Shown one piece after another: positions 47,756 through 59,499 of a DNA stretch of 64,000 nt. Source of the DNA: Corbicula japonica (Eukaryota; Mollusca; Bivalvia; Venerida; Cyrenidae); assembly GCA_038501625.1 (NCBI GenBank), contig JAZAYU010000001.1:6589457-6653456 (forward strand). Direction: 5' to 3'. Each line of letters opens with the position of its first letter. The first letter of the stretch is position 1. A program made the translations under genes and the position numbers. The notes under the pieces were generated by a model. The model made no database searches and was not told the origin of the DNA. It worked only from the letters and a program-made list of their open reading frames with translations.

Positions 47756-48654
47756 GTTTCCTAGGTGCTTATTGCAAGAGAAGTTTAAATATGAAATGAT
47801 CTAGGGAAATAAGATCATTTGTCTTTCTAACAAAACAATGTAAATTTAAAGCATCAATCCAACTGGCAGACATAAAAAGTGGCCATGTACTGTGACCAAC
47901 TGTTGCCATTATTATTGGTGTAGGTGATGCAATACTTTTCCGCAACCAAGCAATCCTCAGAAATTGTCATTTTTTATTCTGTGAAATAAGATAAATTAAC
48001 AATACTAGAATGTGATTTATATGGAAGGATCATCTAAGCAGAGACATAATACTTATTACTTATATTTACATGATCTCTCATTAAAATACAAAAGATTTAC
48101 AAGGAATTTGTAAAGTAATGTTAATTTGAATAAATTAATGCATTTCCTTATTTTGTAAAATAATTGCAGTTTACTTTTTTCCTTGTTGCAAGTTTCCTGT
48201 TTTGTTGTTTTTGTCAAATTGCTAAAAAAAAAACAGAAAAGTAGAACTCGGAATGCGTAACACAATCTTATTATAACTACTTGAACAGTGTAGGAAGCAG
48301 AAGATTAAATTTTATGCAAGTTTAATGAAGTATAATGGTTTCCCTAAGCACTTCTCTCGTTTTTTCTAGAAACTTGTAAATTAATTTAATTTCACTATTT
48401 CAGAAGCGGATGAGAATTTCAGAAGCCTCCTGTGTCATGACAGTGAAGTCATCTTTAATATTGGCTCAAATACGGTGACACTACTGACTTACATAAAAAC
48501 AATTTCAGCACCTTGGACATAACTTAATTCACATCTGGAATGTCAAAGTTAACGAGTAAATTTTGTTTTATTTATCAGACATGGAAGTTGAAAGAATGAA
48601 AATTAATCTTAAATACATTTCTCACAAAAAAAGGCCCCATGATTAATACAGCAT

Positions 48655-48985
48655 TTGTCGCATATGCAATCAGAGTACATCGAGATTAGCCTGCGAAGGT
48701 CAGGGTATACACCAATTGCTCCACGGTGGGAAGTTTGTTGTATCTTCGTGCTTGAAGGGAATAAATAAAACACTTATTCCATTTCTGCACACTGATCTGG
48801 GTTGAAGGTTATAAAGCTGAGATTGGAAACCAGTCTCAAATCTCAAGCATCTGATTGGCTGAAATGGCGACCAGTCGCCATTTCAGCCAATCAGATGCTT
48901 GAGATTTGAGACTGGTTTCCATGCTCAGCTTTATAACCTTGGGCACTGGATCCACAATGGTCTCCAATGTGACAAGTAAAGGGTT
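48655..48985. mobile_element. composite repeat: family A interrupted by family B (copy B4, near-perfect palindrome)
   Basis: A decayed family A half (GTACATCGAGATTAGCCTGC) is followed by CACTGATCTGG, the B core at 48805-48940, then GATCCACAATGG and ...AAGTAAAGGGTTT. The B arms of 68 bp pair almost perfectly around GGCGACCAGTCGCC. Confidence 0.88.
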
Positions 48986-49749
48986 TATTCATTTGGATAT
49001 TAGTGTTTTAACCAATACATTACATATACCAATAAGCAAACATCTTCAAATAACTGGGACAAATGTACATCATCAAAGTTAGCACAACAATAAAATAATG
49101 TGTTGATAATAGGTAAGAAAAACATGTTAAGGCATTAAGCCAATCAGTATTGGTGGCTTTCATTATGTTTCATTTTTTTAGGTGTGAATCATCTGTCTTT
49201 GGCTAACCACCTACTGTACTTAATGAAAACATTGAAAACAAAAGTAAAACAACTCTACCTGTTCCATCATCTTAGATCAGAAGTCCATTATATGAAAACT
49301 TGAACAAAAATATAAGTGATCTGTAATTAGAACAACATTGGAAGGAATCCAGAAGGACAATCAAACTCAAAGAAAGAAATATAAGAGACGATAACAGGAG
49401 CATATGGTCCTTCAAGAGATATCTGGTTTGGTTAAGACAGAGAGCAAACTTTCCTATCAGCAACACTAAATGGCTGGATTAGTAGAACCCAATTGATGAG
49501 CTTAAGTTTAATCAGGACAGATTATCGACCGATATTGGTGAGCATTGAAGAGTCACGCCTTGGTCTGTGATGTCAATGTGGCCAGTGTTCATTATCTCTC
49601 TCCAGTATTGTTAGATATCTACCTACCGTTTGTTCAGTTAAGTAAGGTATATCTACCCCATCTGTAGTCTTTAACAATTATAACACTTGAAAACAGGCCT
49701 CTGATAATGATGGATTTCCAATCAACCACTTCACACCATTTTCATAGTC

Positions 49750-49768
49750 CTATCTAGAAACTAGATAG
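49750..49768. repeat. short perfect inverted repeat
   Basis: CTATCTAG and CTAGATAG are separated by AAA. It is isolated and may be chance. Confidence 0.4.
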
Positions 49769-50247
49769 AAAATAAATAACTAAAGTTAACTTTCTGGATA
49801 GATAGCATTTTTCAGTGTTAATGATTTTCTCTAAAAATGTCTGTTTAATTTGAATGTAGGTTTTTCATATCTTTGAGAGATTATTTTAAGGAATACCAAT
49901 TTCAGTTAGAAAAAACAAGAAGCTGATTAATCTCAATGATTTATTTCATAGAGTTTACTTATATTTGTTTAAGATAATGATTAAGGTAGTTCGCAAGTTG
50001 TGCATTCTCGTCAGTCCAACTGCTATTGATGGGTGCCTCCATGATTTCAACCCGCATAATGCACAACATAAATCTTCTTTTGCAGATTTTCCTTACTTGT
50101 CTGCTCTATTTTAAAAGCTGTCAGACTTTGGTAATAAAAATGTCTACTGCATATGAATTTTCTTGAAGAAACTCAATTATTTTGATATAAAATGTATTTG
50201 TTATTTTACAGAATTTTCTTTCAACTAAATTTTAATAAATAAAATAG

Positions 50248-50437
50248 CAAAAAGTGTAGACCTAGTGCCCAAGGTTATAAAACTGAGCTAGAAACCAGTT
50301 GCAAATCCCAAGCATCTGATTGGCTGAAATGGCGACCAGTCGCCATTTCAGCCAATCAGATACTTGAGATTTGAGACTGGTTTCCAAGCTCAGTTTTATA
50401 ACCTTTAGACCTGATCAGAGATGAACTGGCTGAGCTG
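50248..50437. mobile_element. composite repeat: family A remnant interrupted by family B (copy B5)
   Basis: AAAGTGTAGACCTAG leads into the B core at 50271-50405, then GATCAGAGATGAACTGGCTGAG resumes diverged family A. Outer A ends are lost. Confidence 0.8.
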
Positions 50438-51568
50438 GTTGATAAAAACTTATCACAAGACTTAGTATAACAAATGCTGTGCTCAGCACAAAAAGATAAA
50501 TCCCCATGCCCTCCAACACTATTGCTTAATCCTGAAATTGAACATTCTCCATATTCATTACAGGGAAATGGCAACACTTAATCAGAGTACAGAGGTTACA
50601 CCCTCCTAACATTAACTTTTTAAAAGTTAGTCCTGAATTAAAAATTACAAATACTTTTTTGTTTCAATAATGCAGCGGGTGACATAAAAAGGAATAATTA
50701 ATAAATAATATGCATCATTATTAAAAACTGTTACAATTTAAACAAACTGGTATATTATATAATGAATTCTCTTTTGTCTGATAGCAAGGGATTTAACATT
50801 TCAACAGCTTTTGGCCCCACTGTGCCCGAGTCAGTTCTGTTATTTTATAGATATAGTATCTGATTCAATAGCATTTCTATAAAATATAGAATTTCTGCAC
50901 TGAAGTAAATCCATCAGTGTCATAATGATTACATCACATAATCAATTAATTGCAATTATTGTTATTAAACTTACACATATACATGTTAATTTTCATCTGG
51001 GGAATTATTTAGAATTATCCATAATGATTAACATAAGCCCCACTGAGATCACTGAAATGTCCAGTGTCATCCCAGTTCATCAGAAAAAAAAATGAATAAA
51101 TACCATCAAGTCATCACAAATAATACCATTTCTTCCATTTTCTTCCTTATTTTCCATAAATCACACTGCAAGAATAGTTTAAGTCACCATAAAAACATCA
51201 GATTTTCATCTGCATTTCCTACACATTCAATAGATACTCAGTGAATAAAATCATGTTTTCACATTTCCAAAGCCCTGATTTGGTTTGTCCTTTTTCCACA
51301 ATTAATGACCACTGAATCCCCAAATCCCAGCCACATGCAACATTGAAGTAAAATAGCATCCAACAGCCATAATTTACTATAGACCCAATCTCGTGCTATT
51401 CTCATTTCCATAACAATTTTACGATTTCTCACCCAAAATCTCTCGGGACACCACTGATCCAATGAAGTTACCAGTTCTAATTATTACACTGACCCTTTGC
51501 ATGTAAAACATGCCATACAAAATTAGCATCTCTGAATTTTTCATTATTTGTGCATGTTGTACTCATCT

Positions 51569-51613
51569 AGGGGTCACTTTGTGCCTGGCCATTTTAATCT
51601 AGAAGTGACCCCT
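51569..51613. repeat. short inverted repeat
   Basis: AGGGGTCACTT and AAGTGACCCCT are 11-bp perfect inverse matches with a loop of about 23 bases. Possibly a small foldback remnant. Confidence 0.5.
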
Positions 51614-54342
51614 AATACACGAAGGGTGATGATGTAAAATGAAGAATTTGTTATTACTCAGGACTTAAACATCATAAAATCAGCGCTAGTGCACTGCCCA
51701 TTCTGAAATTATAAGAAGACCACATATTGTTAATGGCTGGCTACTAATTGGTTTTACAGATGCTCTGTAACCATCATAAAATATCACAACAATGACCACA
51801 AAAGATTCCTGGTAAAACCATTAAAACACAATAAATAATAAAACTGGAATTTAAAAATCCAGAAACGATGAAGTATGCACGTTTTAAAAACTAAAATCTC
51901 CTACCTTTTTTGTATCCCACTTTATTCAGTGAAAAACAGGCAATTATTCCATCCACAACACTAATTATAAATTTCCCCAGTTCACTTAAAGAATGACTCA
52001 AGGCGGGTAGAAGCTATCATGTGGCAATTAAAATCTTTCCAGTTGTTAAACCTCAACTGCAAAAAGACCAGTGTTGATTTGTGTAGTATACATTGGGATT
52101 GAGGAGTATTAAAGAATTAGATAGAGTCAAGTAACATGATCTCGGCAGCCTGATTAAATAATCTCCAGTAGCAATCAGCTCTGATTCTGTCACAATTAAA
52201 TTATCTAATTGACTCATTAAAGTAGTACCCAGTCTAAAATCAAATCATCCTTCATTAAAGATTTGACAGATAATCCCACCTGATGTTGCGATACATAAAT
52301 TAATCCTATTAACATTTTGACAATTAAACCCGCGCTTCAACAACTCAGTTGCTATTGTTCACACAATCTCTTGTTTCTGGTGTTTAAACCAAAATCCAAT
52401 ACAAAGAATCAGGATTTTTTATCTTGTCCAGTATGATTGTTTGATGACAATATCCTCGCACAGTAATCAGTCACTCAATCTTCGTTATAGCTCCGACTAT
52501 CTGAAAATCTAACCTCTAACCTGAAGAGTTTCCTAAGTTTAGCGCACTATTTGGTTTTAGATCAAACTGTTTTATAACAACTCTACTGATAGGTAAACTA
52601 TCATAGTTATTTTACCAATAGGTAATTTTAGCGGCTGATTTACAGAGGAAGAAATCTTTTGCTATCAGCAATATCTGCAGGAGCTAATTTGTATTTTATA
52701 TGTATCAAATTGTCTCAGATTAAGATATGTAAGACTGTGTTGTATATGTTTACAGGTATTTTAGATATCACACTGTAATCAAACAGTAGGCGATGATCTC
52801 TTGATGATCTTATGTGACCTAATGTCTGATCTGCTGTCATTTAATCCAACAAGTTACCCTGATAATAAACACAAGCTCATGATATGAATTTTTTTTGTCA
52901 ATCAACTTATCCAGTTATCGGGCGCCTTTTTTTGAATTCAAAAGAAGACAAATACATGATGTATGACTCAAACAATAAATATTATTTTATTTTAAATTTG
53001 TTTAGCAGAACAATATTCACATCAATTTTGATTTCAATTAATAAATCTCTAAAATAAAGAGAAAACACACTAAAGATCATATATTTCCATGCAATGATTG
53101 CTCAAAGATTTAAAAAAATGCCGGGGGTCAAATTTGGTCAATTACCTAACAATTTGTTTTCAACAAAGAAATCCTTCTGCTTAAATTCAATGACAACTTC
53201 ATCCAATGTTAAACATAAATACCAAACAAGCATTTCAATATCCAGACCTCTATCTGCTTTTTGAGACAAACATTGCAAGCGCTGTAAGATTTTGTGTCAA
53301 AGCTGTTGCGAGTCCTGTTTGAAAATCTTTAACGTATCAATCACACATCTTGACTACATTGGAATTATAATGTCATAATTTTTTAGAAAGTTAATCCATA
53401 AATGACTACCCCAAAATAAAAAATATTTTCAGAATTTGAACAAAATGGTCTCAAGAGTAATGTTTGTTGATATGACCCCATCTCGAGGATTTAGGGCTTA
53501 ATTTCCGTCCATCCTGTGTCTAAAATCCTGTGGCCTTTCAAGCCAAATGTATCCAAATGACAAACACAGCTAGTAACAAGTGGATTATAGTATTTAAGAC
53601 AATCACAGCGAAAAGAAAGCTTTCTGAAACATGATATTAATCTGACACAAATACTTAAAATAGTAACCAGTTCCGAAAGATCTTGCAGACTTTAAATCAG
53701 CCCCGAAATAAATACTTTGAAAATTTATTACTCCTCTTTGATAGGAGAAAAATAGAACACTGTTTTACGCTTCTGATTTATAAAAGTTACGAGTTTACCA
53801 ACAAACAGATATAAAATTTCTTTAAATATAATCACAACACTTTATGTCAAAGTATCAAAACGTTTGATTGTCCGTCAATGATTCAATCGAGTTCATTTCT
53901 TTACTCTTAATCATCAAGTGACACGACCATTCACAATGGTCAGTATTTTAAAGCGAATCTGCTTTGTTATTAAATACTCTAAAATGTTTCAGTTTCTTCA
54001 AGGGACAGTATTATTTCTTGAGGAACAGAGATGCAGATCTTTGTTGTAATTCAGAATAGCGACATTCCTTACAAACAATGCACATTGTGCATCTATTTTA
54101 ATGGAATTATTAATAAACTTATACTAACCATATGTCTAAACGTGTTTTTCACAAAAAAGGTGTTGCTTTTAGACAGGAAAGTATAATAAAACCTAAAATT
54201 ACAGCCTGTAAGCCAGACTAGTTGTTATTATATGATTATTCATATTGTGATATCATAATATATAATGATGTGTAACATGACAGGTCATAGTAAAAAATCC
54301 TGATTTCCAGATAGATTCAGACTATGATCATCCCTATCTTAT

Positions 54343-54584
54343 TTAACCCTTTCCTCCATAGACACACCTTTATTGCGTGGACAAACAGTTTAGATCCAGA
54401 TCAGCCGGCACATCTGTGCCGTCTGATCAGGATTCAAACTGTTTGCTTTTTGATTTGTTACGTTATCTCTGACCAAAATGTGACCAGTGCAGATCCTGAT
54501 CAGATGGCACGAATGTGCCAGCTGATCTGGATCTACACTGGTCGCACATGCGTAAAAAGGCGTTTATATGGAGGAAAGGGTTAA
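54343..54584. mobile_element. family A MITE, full length, least degraded copy
   Basis: TTAACCCTTTCCTCCATAGA to GGAGGAAAGGGTTAA, with TTAA at both ends. Ends are inverted copies of one another. Internally, hairpin 1 (AGTTTAGATCCAGATCAG / CTGATCAGGATTCAAACT) and hairpin 2 (GTGCAGATCCTGATCAG / CTGATCTGGATCTACACTGG) each fold, and the two halves are also inverse copies. TTAA flanks with CCC...GGG ends fit piggyBac-type target and terminus rules (family knowledge; assignment inferred). The frame across it encodes the DPDQ-type peptide seen in other copies and is not a gene. Confidence 0.95.
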
Positions 54585-56558
54585 TGAAAACTGTAACATC
54601 CCTCAGAAGTGACATTGCCAACTGTTCCATGAAAATAACCATACCATTGAAAAAAGCTCACAAACAGAACTATTGAAGAGGAATATGGATTTAAACAACT
54701 ATTGGTAACAACTTTCTCTGGAAGCCATAAATCATCAATGGTTAAACCCAATCAGTCGAATTAATTTTGGATTCATTCAGTGCACTTGCATAATGCATAT
54801 TTTCTTTGAACTTTTAATTTGCCTTTTCATGGCTGCCCACTCATTTAGTAGCACAAATGGTAAATTAAAATACCTGAGAATCATATATTGCCTCTCACAG
54901 ATCAATCACCAATCATCTTTTGTTCATCACTTGTTGAACTTGCAACCAATCCAAACTGAAATATAAAAAAACACATGATGATTATAATGACATCTAATTA
55001 ATTACACATCAAAGGAACATAACTCTGTAATCACAAAAATACCTGTAACATGTCAATAAACTAATTAAAACATTTTCACACTATAATTTGTTGTTTTTTT
55101 GTTTTACTGTGTGTTTTGTTTTTCATCAATGTTTCTATTTTTAAAACCAAATGATATTTTGTAAGGAAAATTTGGCCCAACTTGTTGCTCACATTTTGCT
55201 CTAAGGTCTGTTTAAAACATAATATGTTTAAAGAATTGGAATAACAGGTGAAAAATATCAAAATATTCCTAATGTTTGTTTACTAGTCAAAATACATGCA
55301 TTCAATATTTAGTTCCTGAACATTTTATGTATGCAACAGCAACTTTATGGAAGTACATATTCATAGCAATGCACAAGCATATGGAGTGAAAACAGTTCTG
55401 TAGTTGAAGGTGATTTTATTACTAATTGCTAGCCATTAATCAGTCAGCTTTACTGTTGCAACTTAAATACATATTTATTTCATAATTTGTAAGTGGGCAA
55501 GGCTATAAAGCTATATTTATTAACAAACCAACATTTTACTTTGTATAAATTACATCTTTTTCCTATTTATGTTATATTAAGGTTTCAATTACTGCTCAAA
55601 TAAGTCAGATACAGTAACACCTGTTAAATCAGACCATATTTTACACCTATTTCTCATAAATCCAAGTACAAAAAAAAACAAAACTCAAAATTATTATGAC
55701 GGCCTGGTGAAAACTAGACTATATCCTTCATATTCTCTATGAGTTAGAACAGTAATGCACCAAGCCCTCAATTCCAGGGGCTTTGTTCCCTGTAACATAC
55801 TTCTCTGATGATCTTTCATTAATATCATTACTAATTAAAGTATCTTTTAATAAAGTACAATAACTGATTTTTCAAACTACCTATAATGTTAAAATGCACA
55901 CTGCCTTTCAACAGCCAAATTGATGATCACTTCAGTAAATGTGCTGCAATGACTACAAAAGTAAAAGCAGTATAAATATTTGATGAAGCTGGCGTGATGG
56001 TGTGCAACTATTGCCATTAATCCATAGACTCTAATCTTGACAAAAAATCAACAATCAACCAAACAGTGGTACGCATTCTCAACAGTGATCAATTATGAAT
56101 GCTCCAGTGATGTAGGAAACCAGGTCACACATTGCAGTAAAAATACAACTAACTGTAGCTTTTTAAATTTCTTAGTTTTTAGTAACTGCCTTTTTGTGCA
56201 GTCTCCATCTTTTAGAGCCAATTTCTCTGAACATAAAACAAGATTATGCTCCCACGTTTCAAATTTTAATTTTAAGTGTTCTAATATAAAATAAAAATCC
56301 CTTTTTTTAAGTAAATCTCCCATTTGGGATTCTAAAAAGGTTAACAGGAATAGAACAGAAATTTTGTGAAATTTATCCAATTGCTGTAAAGGGAGATAAC
56401 TACTGTGAGGGCTTTATGAAAATGTTGAAAACTGAACACTTTTAACATATCATATTTAATTTGAAATGTTTTTTAGAAAACAACATGAATCTACATTGTT
56501 TTGAACTGTGTGACTGTGGTATTTGTAATCAACACCCTGCAAAATGCTTCTGGTACAA

Positions 56559-56586
56559 ATAGCCACAAACTGATAGCCACAAACTG
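56559..56586. repeat. 14-bp tandem duplication
   Basis: ATAGCCACAAACTG occurs twice in a row with no mismatch. Confidence 0.7.
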
Positions 56587-56906
56587 AACAAGTTTATTTG
56601 ATTTTCATTCATTGAAAAATTAGGTCAAAATCAAGCTTAGACAGCTAAGCTGAAAAATATGGCATCTTGCAATAAATTAACTGCTCACACTTGAACGCCA
56701 GACAGTGCATACATATTTCACACAAGTCTTTGAGAAAAATAACATTATTTTAAAGGAAGTTTTCTTCTGTCGTATTCTCTACAGACCTCTGGCAACAGAA
56801 CACATTACCTAGGCAACATGAAGGGTCTCTTAACAGATTCCTGGAGTTCTCACTATATTAATTTAATTGTTATGTGACATACCATGTAAAGAGTTTCACT
56901 TTTGCC

Positions 56907-56993
56907 AGGCAATTCTCCAGGCCCCGAGGTTATATAACTGAGAATGGAAACCAGTCTCAAATCTCAAGCATCTGAATTTCTAGGCAATTCTCC
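56907..56993. mobile_element. family B half-copy (B6) flanked by a 12-bp direct repeat
   Basis: A single arm (GAGGTTATATAACTGAG to CAAGCATCTGA, about 56925-56975) lies between two copies of AGGCAATTCTCC (56907-56918 and 56982-56993). The second arm and centre are absent. Confidence 0.8.
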
Positions 56994-57761
56994 CGGAGAG
57001 AGAGTCTAATTCTTCCTGATAGATGAAGCATACATTTAAGATGATTCTAGCATGAATAATGAAAACTACACTAATAAAGGATCAAGAGATCTGTAAGAAA
57101 CTCAGCCACACTAATGTCGCTAAAGAATAAAACTAAAATATTTATGAACATATAATGGTGCACCCTCATGCAAATAAGCTCAGAAGCTGCAATCAAACAT
57201 TGATAAACAATTTTCAAAGTTTGATATGTTTGTGAACTTAAGGTTAGTTTAATTTATTCACTAAGTGTCAGTTCACTGCACAGAGACAGACACTTTTTCT
57301 GCCAAAATGTATGAAACACCTACTCTACATCCATCAATTATTATTAGGGTCTAAATCTGAAGGAATTGTTAATTTTGATAACACTAGAGTCTTGAATCAT
57401 ACTCTCAGTCTCAATCATACAGTCTAACCACATCAGATTGTAACAGTTATATATAAAGTTTTAAATAGGAGTTCAAAACTGCCACAAAATACATATCATG
57501 AATGAAGTTTTGGTGGCAATTTAATGGCTATGAATTCTGATTGGTCGAAAGTAGTTAAAGCGGCATTACTTCAATTTAACCCGCTCTTGTATGAAATATT
57601 ACATGTATTTGGAACTATAGGCACAAATTTGCAGCATTAGTTCGGGCTAAACAAAATTTAATTTACTAAAATAAATTTGGTCCGCGCAACTAAAAGCGAA
57701 AGTAGGATTTTCGAAATGTCACAGAAATTGAGATGGCGAATGAAGTGGTCTCTTCATCGGT

Positions 57762-57805
57762 GCTAAATATAGCTCCATTATAAATATAGCTCCAATATAT
57801 TTAGC
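57762..57805. repeat. short inverted repeat with internal duplication
   Basis: GCTAAATATA pairs with TATATTTAGC; between them AAATATAGCTCCA occurs twice. Confidence 0.5.
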
Positions 57806-58390
57806 TTCTTAAAAGTTAGTTAACGATAATTTAACAATATCATTGAAAATCGTGTCTATAAGAAAGAATTCAATCAGACCCATTGTGTTCTGTTAGAGAA
57901 TTTATATATTGGAGTCTATATGGACAAATATGATTTTTCAATAGTATATTCTTACTTAAGTTTAGGGCTGGGGCTTTAAAAAATGTTGAATCAACTATTA
58001 GAGTTCTACAAAATTTGTTACTGTTTCACAAATCGAAATTCATTCGTGTATGCTGACTCACTACCAGAAAACTGTTTTGAACCCTAGAGTTCCTATAGTC
58101 CCTCTATCAGCACCTTACATATCTACTGTTTTATTTATATATGCAAAATTTGAAAAGAAAAACATCTTTGGCTAATATCAAAGTAACCAGCTGACCTTTT
58201 CTGAAGTTGAAACCAATGGTGAACCTGTATAAGATCTGACAAGATTTAAACTGACAACTGCAAGGTCAACTGCAGCATTTTTAACCACCAACAGCTTAGC
58301 AGTATTGAATTCTGTCAAAATTATTCTAAACACAAACAAATCACCTGGTATCTTTGTTTATGGTCTTGAATCCTTGTGTTGCTAGAACTG

Positions 58391-58506
58391 TGCTGAAGAT
58401 TATAAAACTGAGATTTGAAACCAGTCTCAAATCTCAAGCATCTAATTGGCTGAAATGGCAATGGATTTGAGACTGGTTTCCATTTTCAGTTTTATAATCT
58501 TAGGCT
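58391..58506. mobile_element. family B palindrome, copy B7, centre deleted on one side
   Basis: The left arm is AAGATTATAAAACTGAG to CTGAAATGGC. The right arm resumes only at ATTTGAGACTGG and ends TTTATAATCTT. About 28 bases of right arm next to the centre are missing. Confidence 0.85.
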
Positions 58507-58509
58507 CAA

Positions 58510-58920
58510 ATTATTCCTGTGATATGTGAGCATTGTTGACCAAGATCTGCCTGCACATCCATGCCAAAAGAGTTAGCACTGCAGCTTAAACTACCCATAT
58601 GAGTTCAACAGACTGACCTATGCCCAAGATCATAAAACTTAATCTGGAGATCAGTCTCAAATCTCAAGCATCTGATTGGCTGAAATGGCGACAAGTCGCC
58701 ATTTCAGCCAATCAGATCCTTGAGATTTGAGACTGATCTCAAAATTTAGTTTTATGATCTTGGGCCCTGAATGTGTGCCTGTGTCTGATCAGGATCTCCA
58801 AAGTTCTCTATTAGAGTCAATAAGTAACTTCTGAGCAAAACAAGCAAACACTGTAGATCCAGAGATGGAACAGATCTGGTAGCTTAACTGAGATAAAGCA
58901 TATCCATGGAGTTAAGGGTT
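58510..58920. mobile_element. composite repeat: family A interrupted by family B (copy B8)
   Basis: Family A half (GACCAAGATCTGCCTGCAC) precedes GACTGACCTA. The B core is at 58626-58761 (AAGATCATAAAACT ... AGTTTTATGATCTT, near-perfect palindrome). Then CTGATCAGGATCTCC, CACTGTAGATCCAGAGATGG and ATGGAGTTAAGGGTT continue family A. Confidence 0.8.
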
Positions 58921-59242
58921 TTGAGTACACACTAGAGTGCATTTCTTGCTCCCTCTAATTATCTGGCAAGCTTAACTTAAATACTATGAAACTTGTTTTC
59001 CAATCTGATTAAAGAAAACCATTTTTCTCTTAAAGAAAAAGAAATGATAGAAGTTATTACCAAATAATCTCATTTCTTGCATGGATGCAGTTGTTCATAG
59101 AAGGGTGCTTATTTCATTATAACCATCTTAGTGGTTATCAAAGCATGTAAAACCCAAAACACTAACCGTTGTAATGAAAATCAGCTGAATCTTTTTCTGG
59201 ATAGTATCTCAACTAATAGACCCATAATAGTTTAGGACATTC

Positions 59243-59499
59243 TTAACCCTTTCCTCCATAGACACACCTTTATTGCATGGGCGAACAGTGTAGATACAGA
59301 TCAGCCGGCACATCCTCGCCATCTAATCAGGATCTGCACTGTTCGCTTTTAATTCGTTATTTCTGACCAAAATGCATCAAGTGCAGATCCTGATCAGACG
59401 GCACATCTGTGCCGACTGATCTGGATATCCGTGCTGTCTGATCTAGATCTACACTGGTTGCACATGGGTAAAAATGCATTATATGGTGGAGAGGGTTAA
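59243..59499. mobile_element. family A MITE, full length with a 22-bp arm duplication
   Basis: TTAACCCTTTCCTCCATAGA to GTGGAGAGGGTTAA, with TTAA at both ends. The last arm is repeated: GCCGACTGATCTGGAT at 59411 and GCTGTCTGATCTAGAT at 59433, 22 bases apart. The rest matches the copy at 54343. Confidence 0.93.

Noticed and set aside
54324..54584. 86-codon open frame with DPDQ-type peptide, also seen at 8688-8999, 10892-11080 and 35673-36029
   Set aside because: It lies on family A copies. The shared peptide (DPDQ…LIWIYTG) is the translation of the palindrome arms and recurs only with the repeat, so it is not a protein family.
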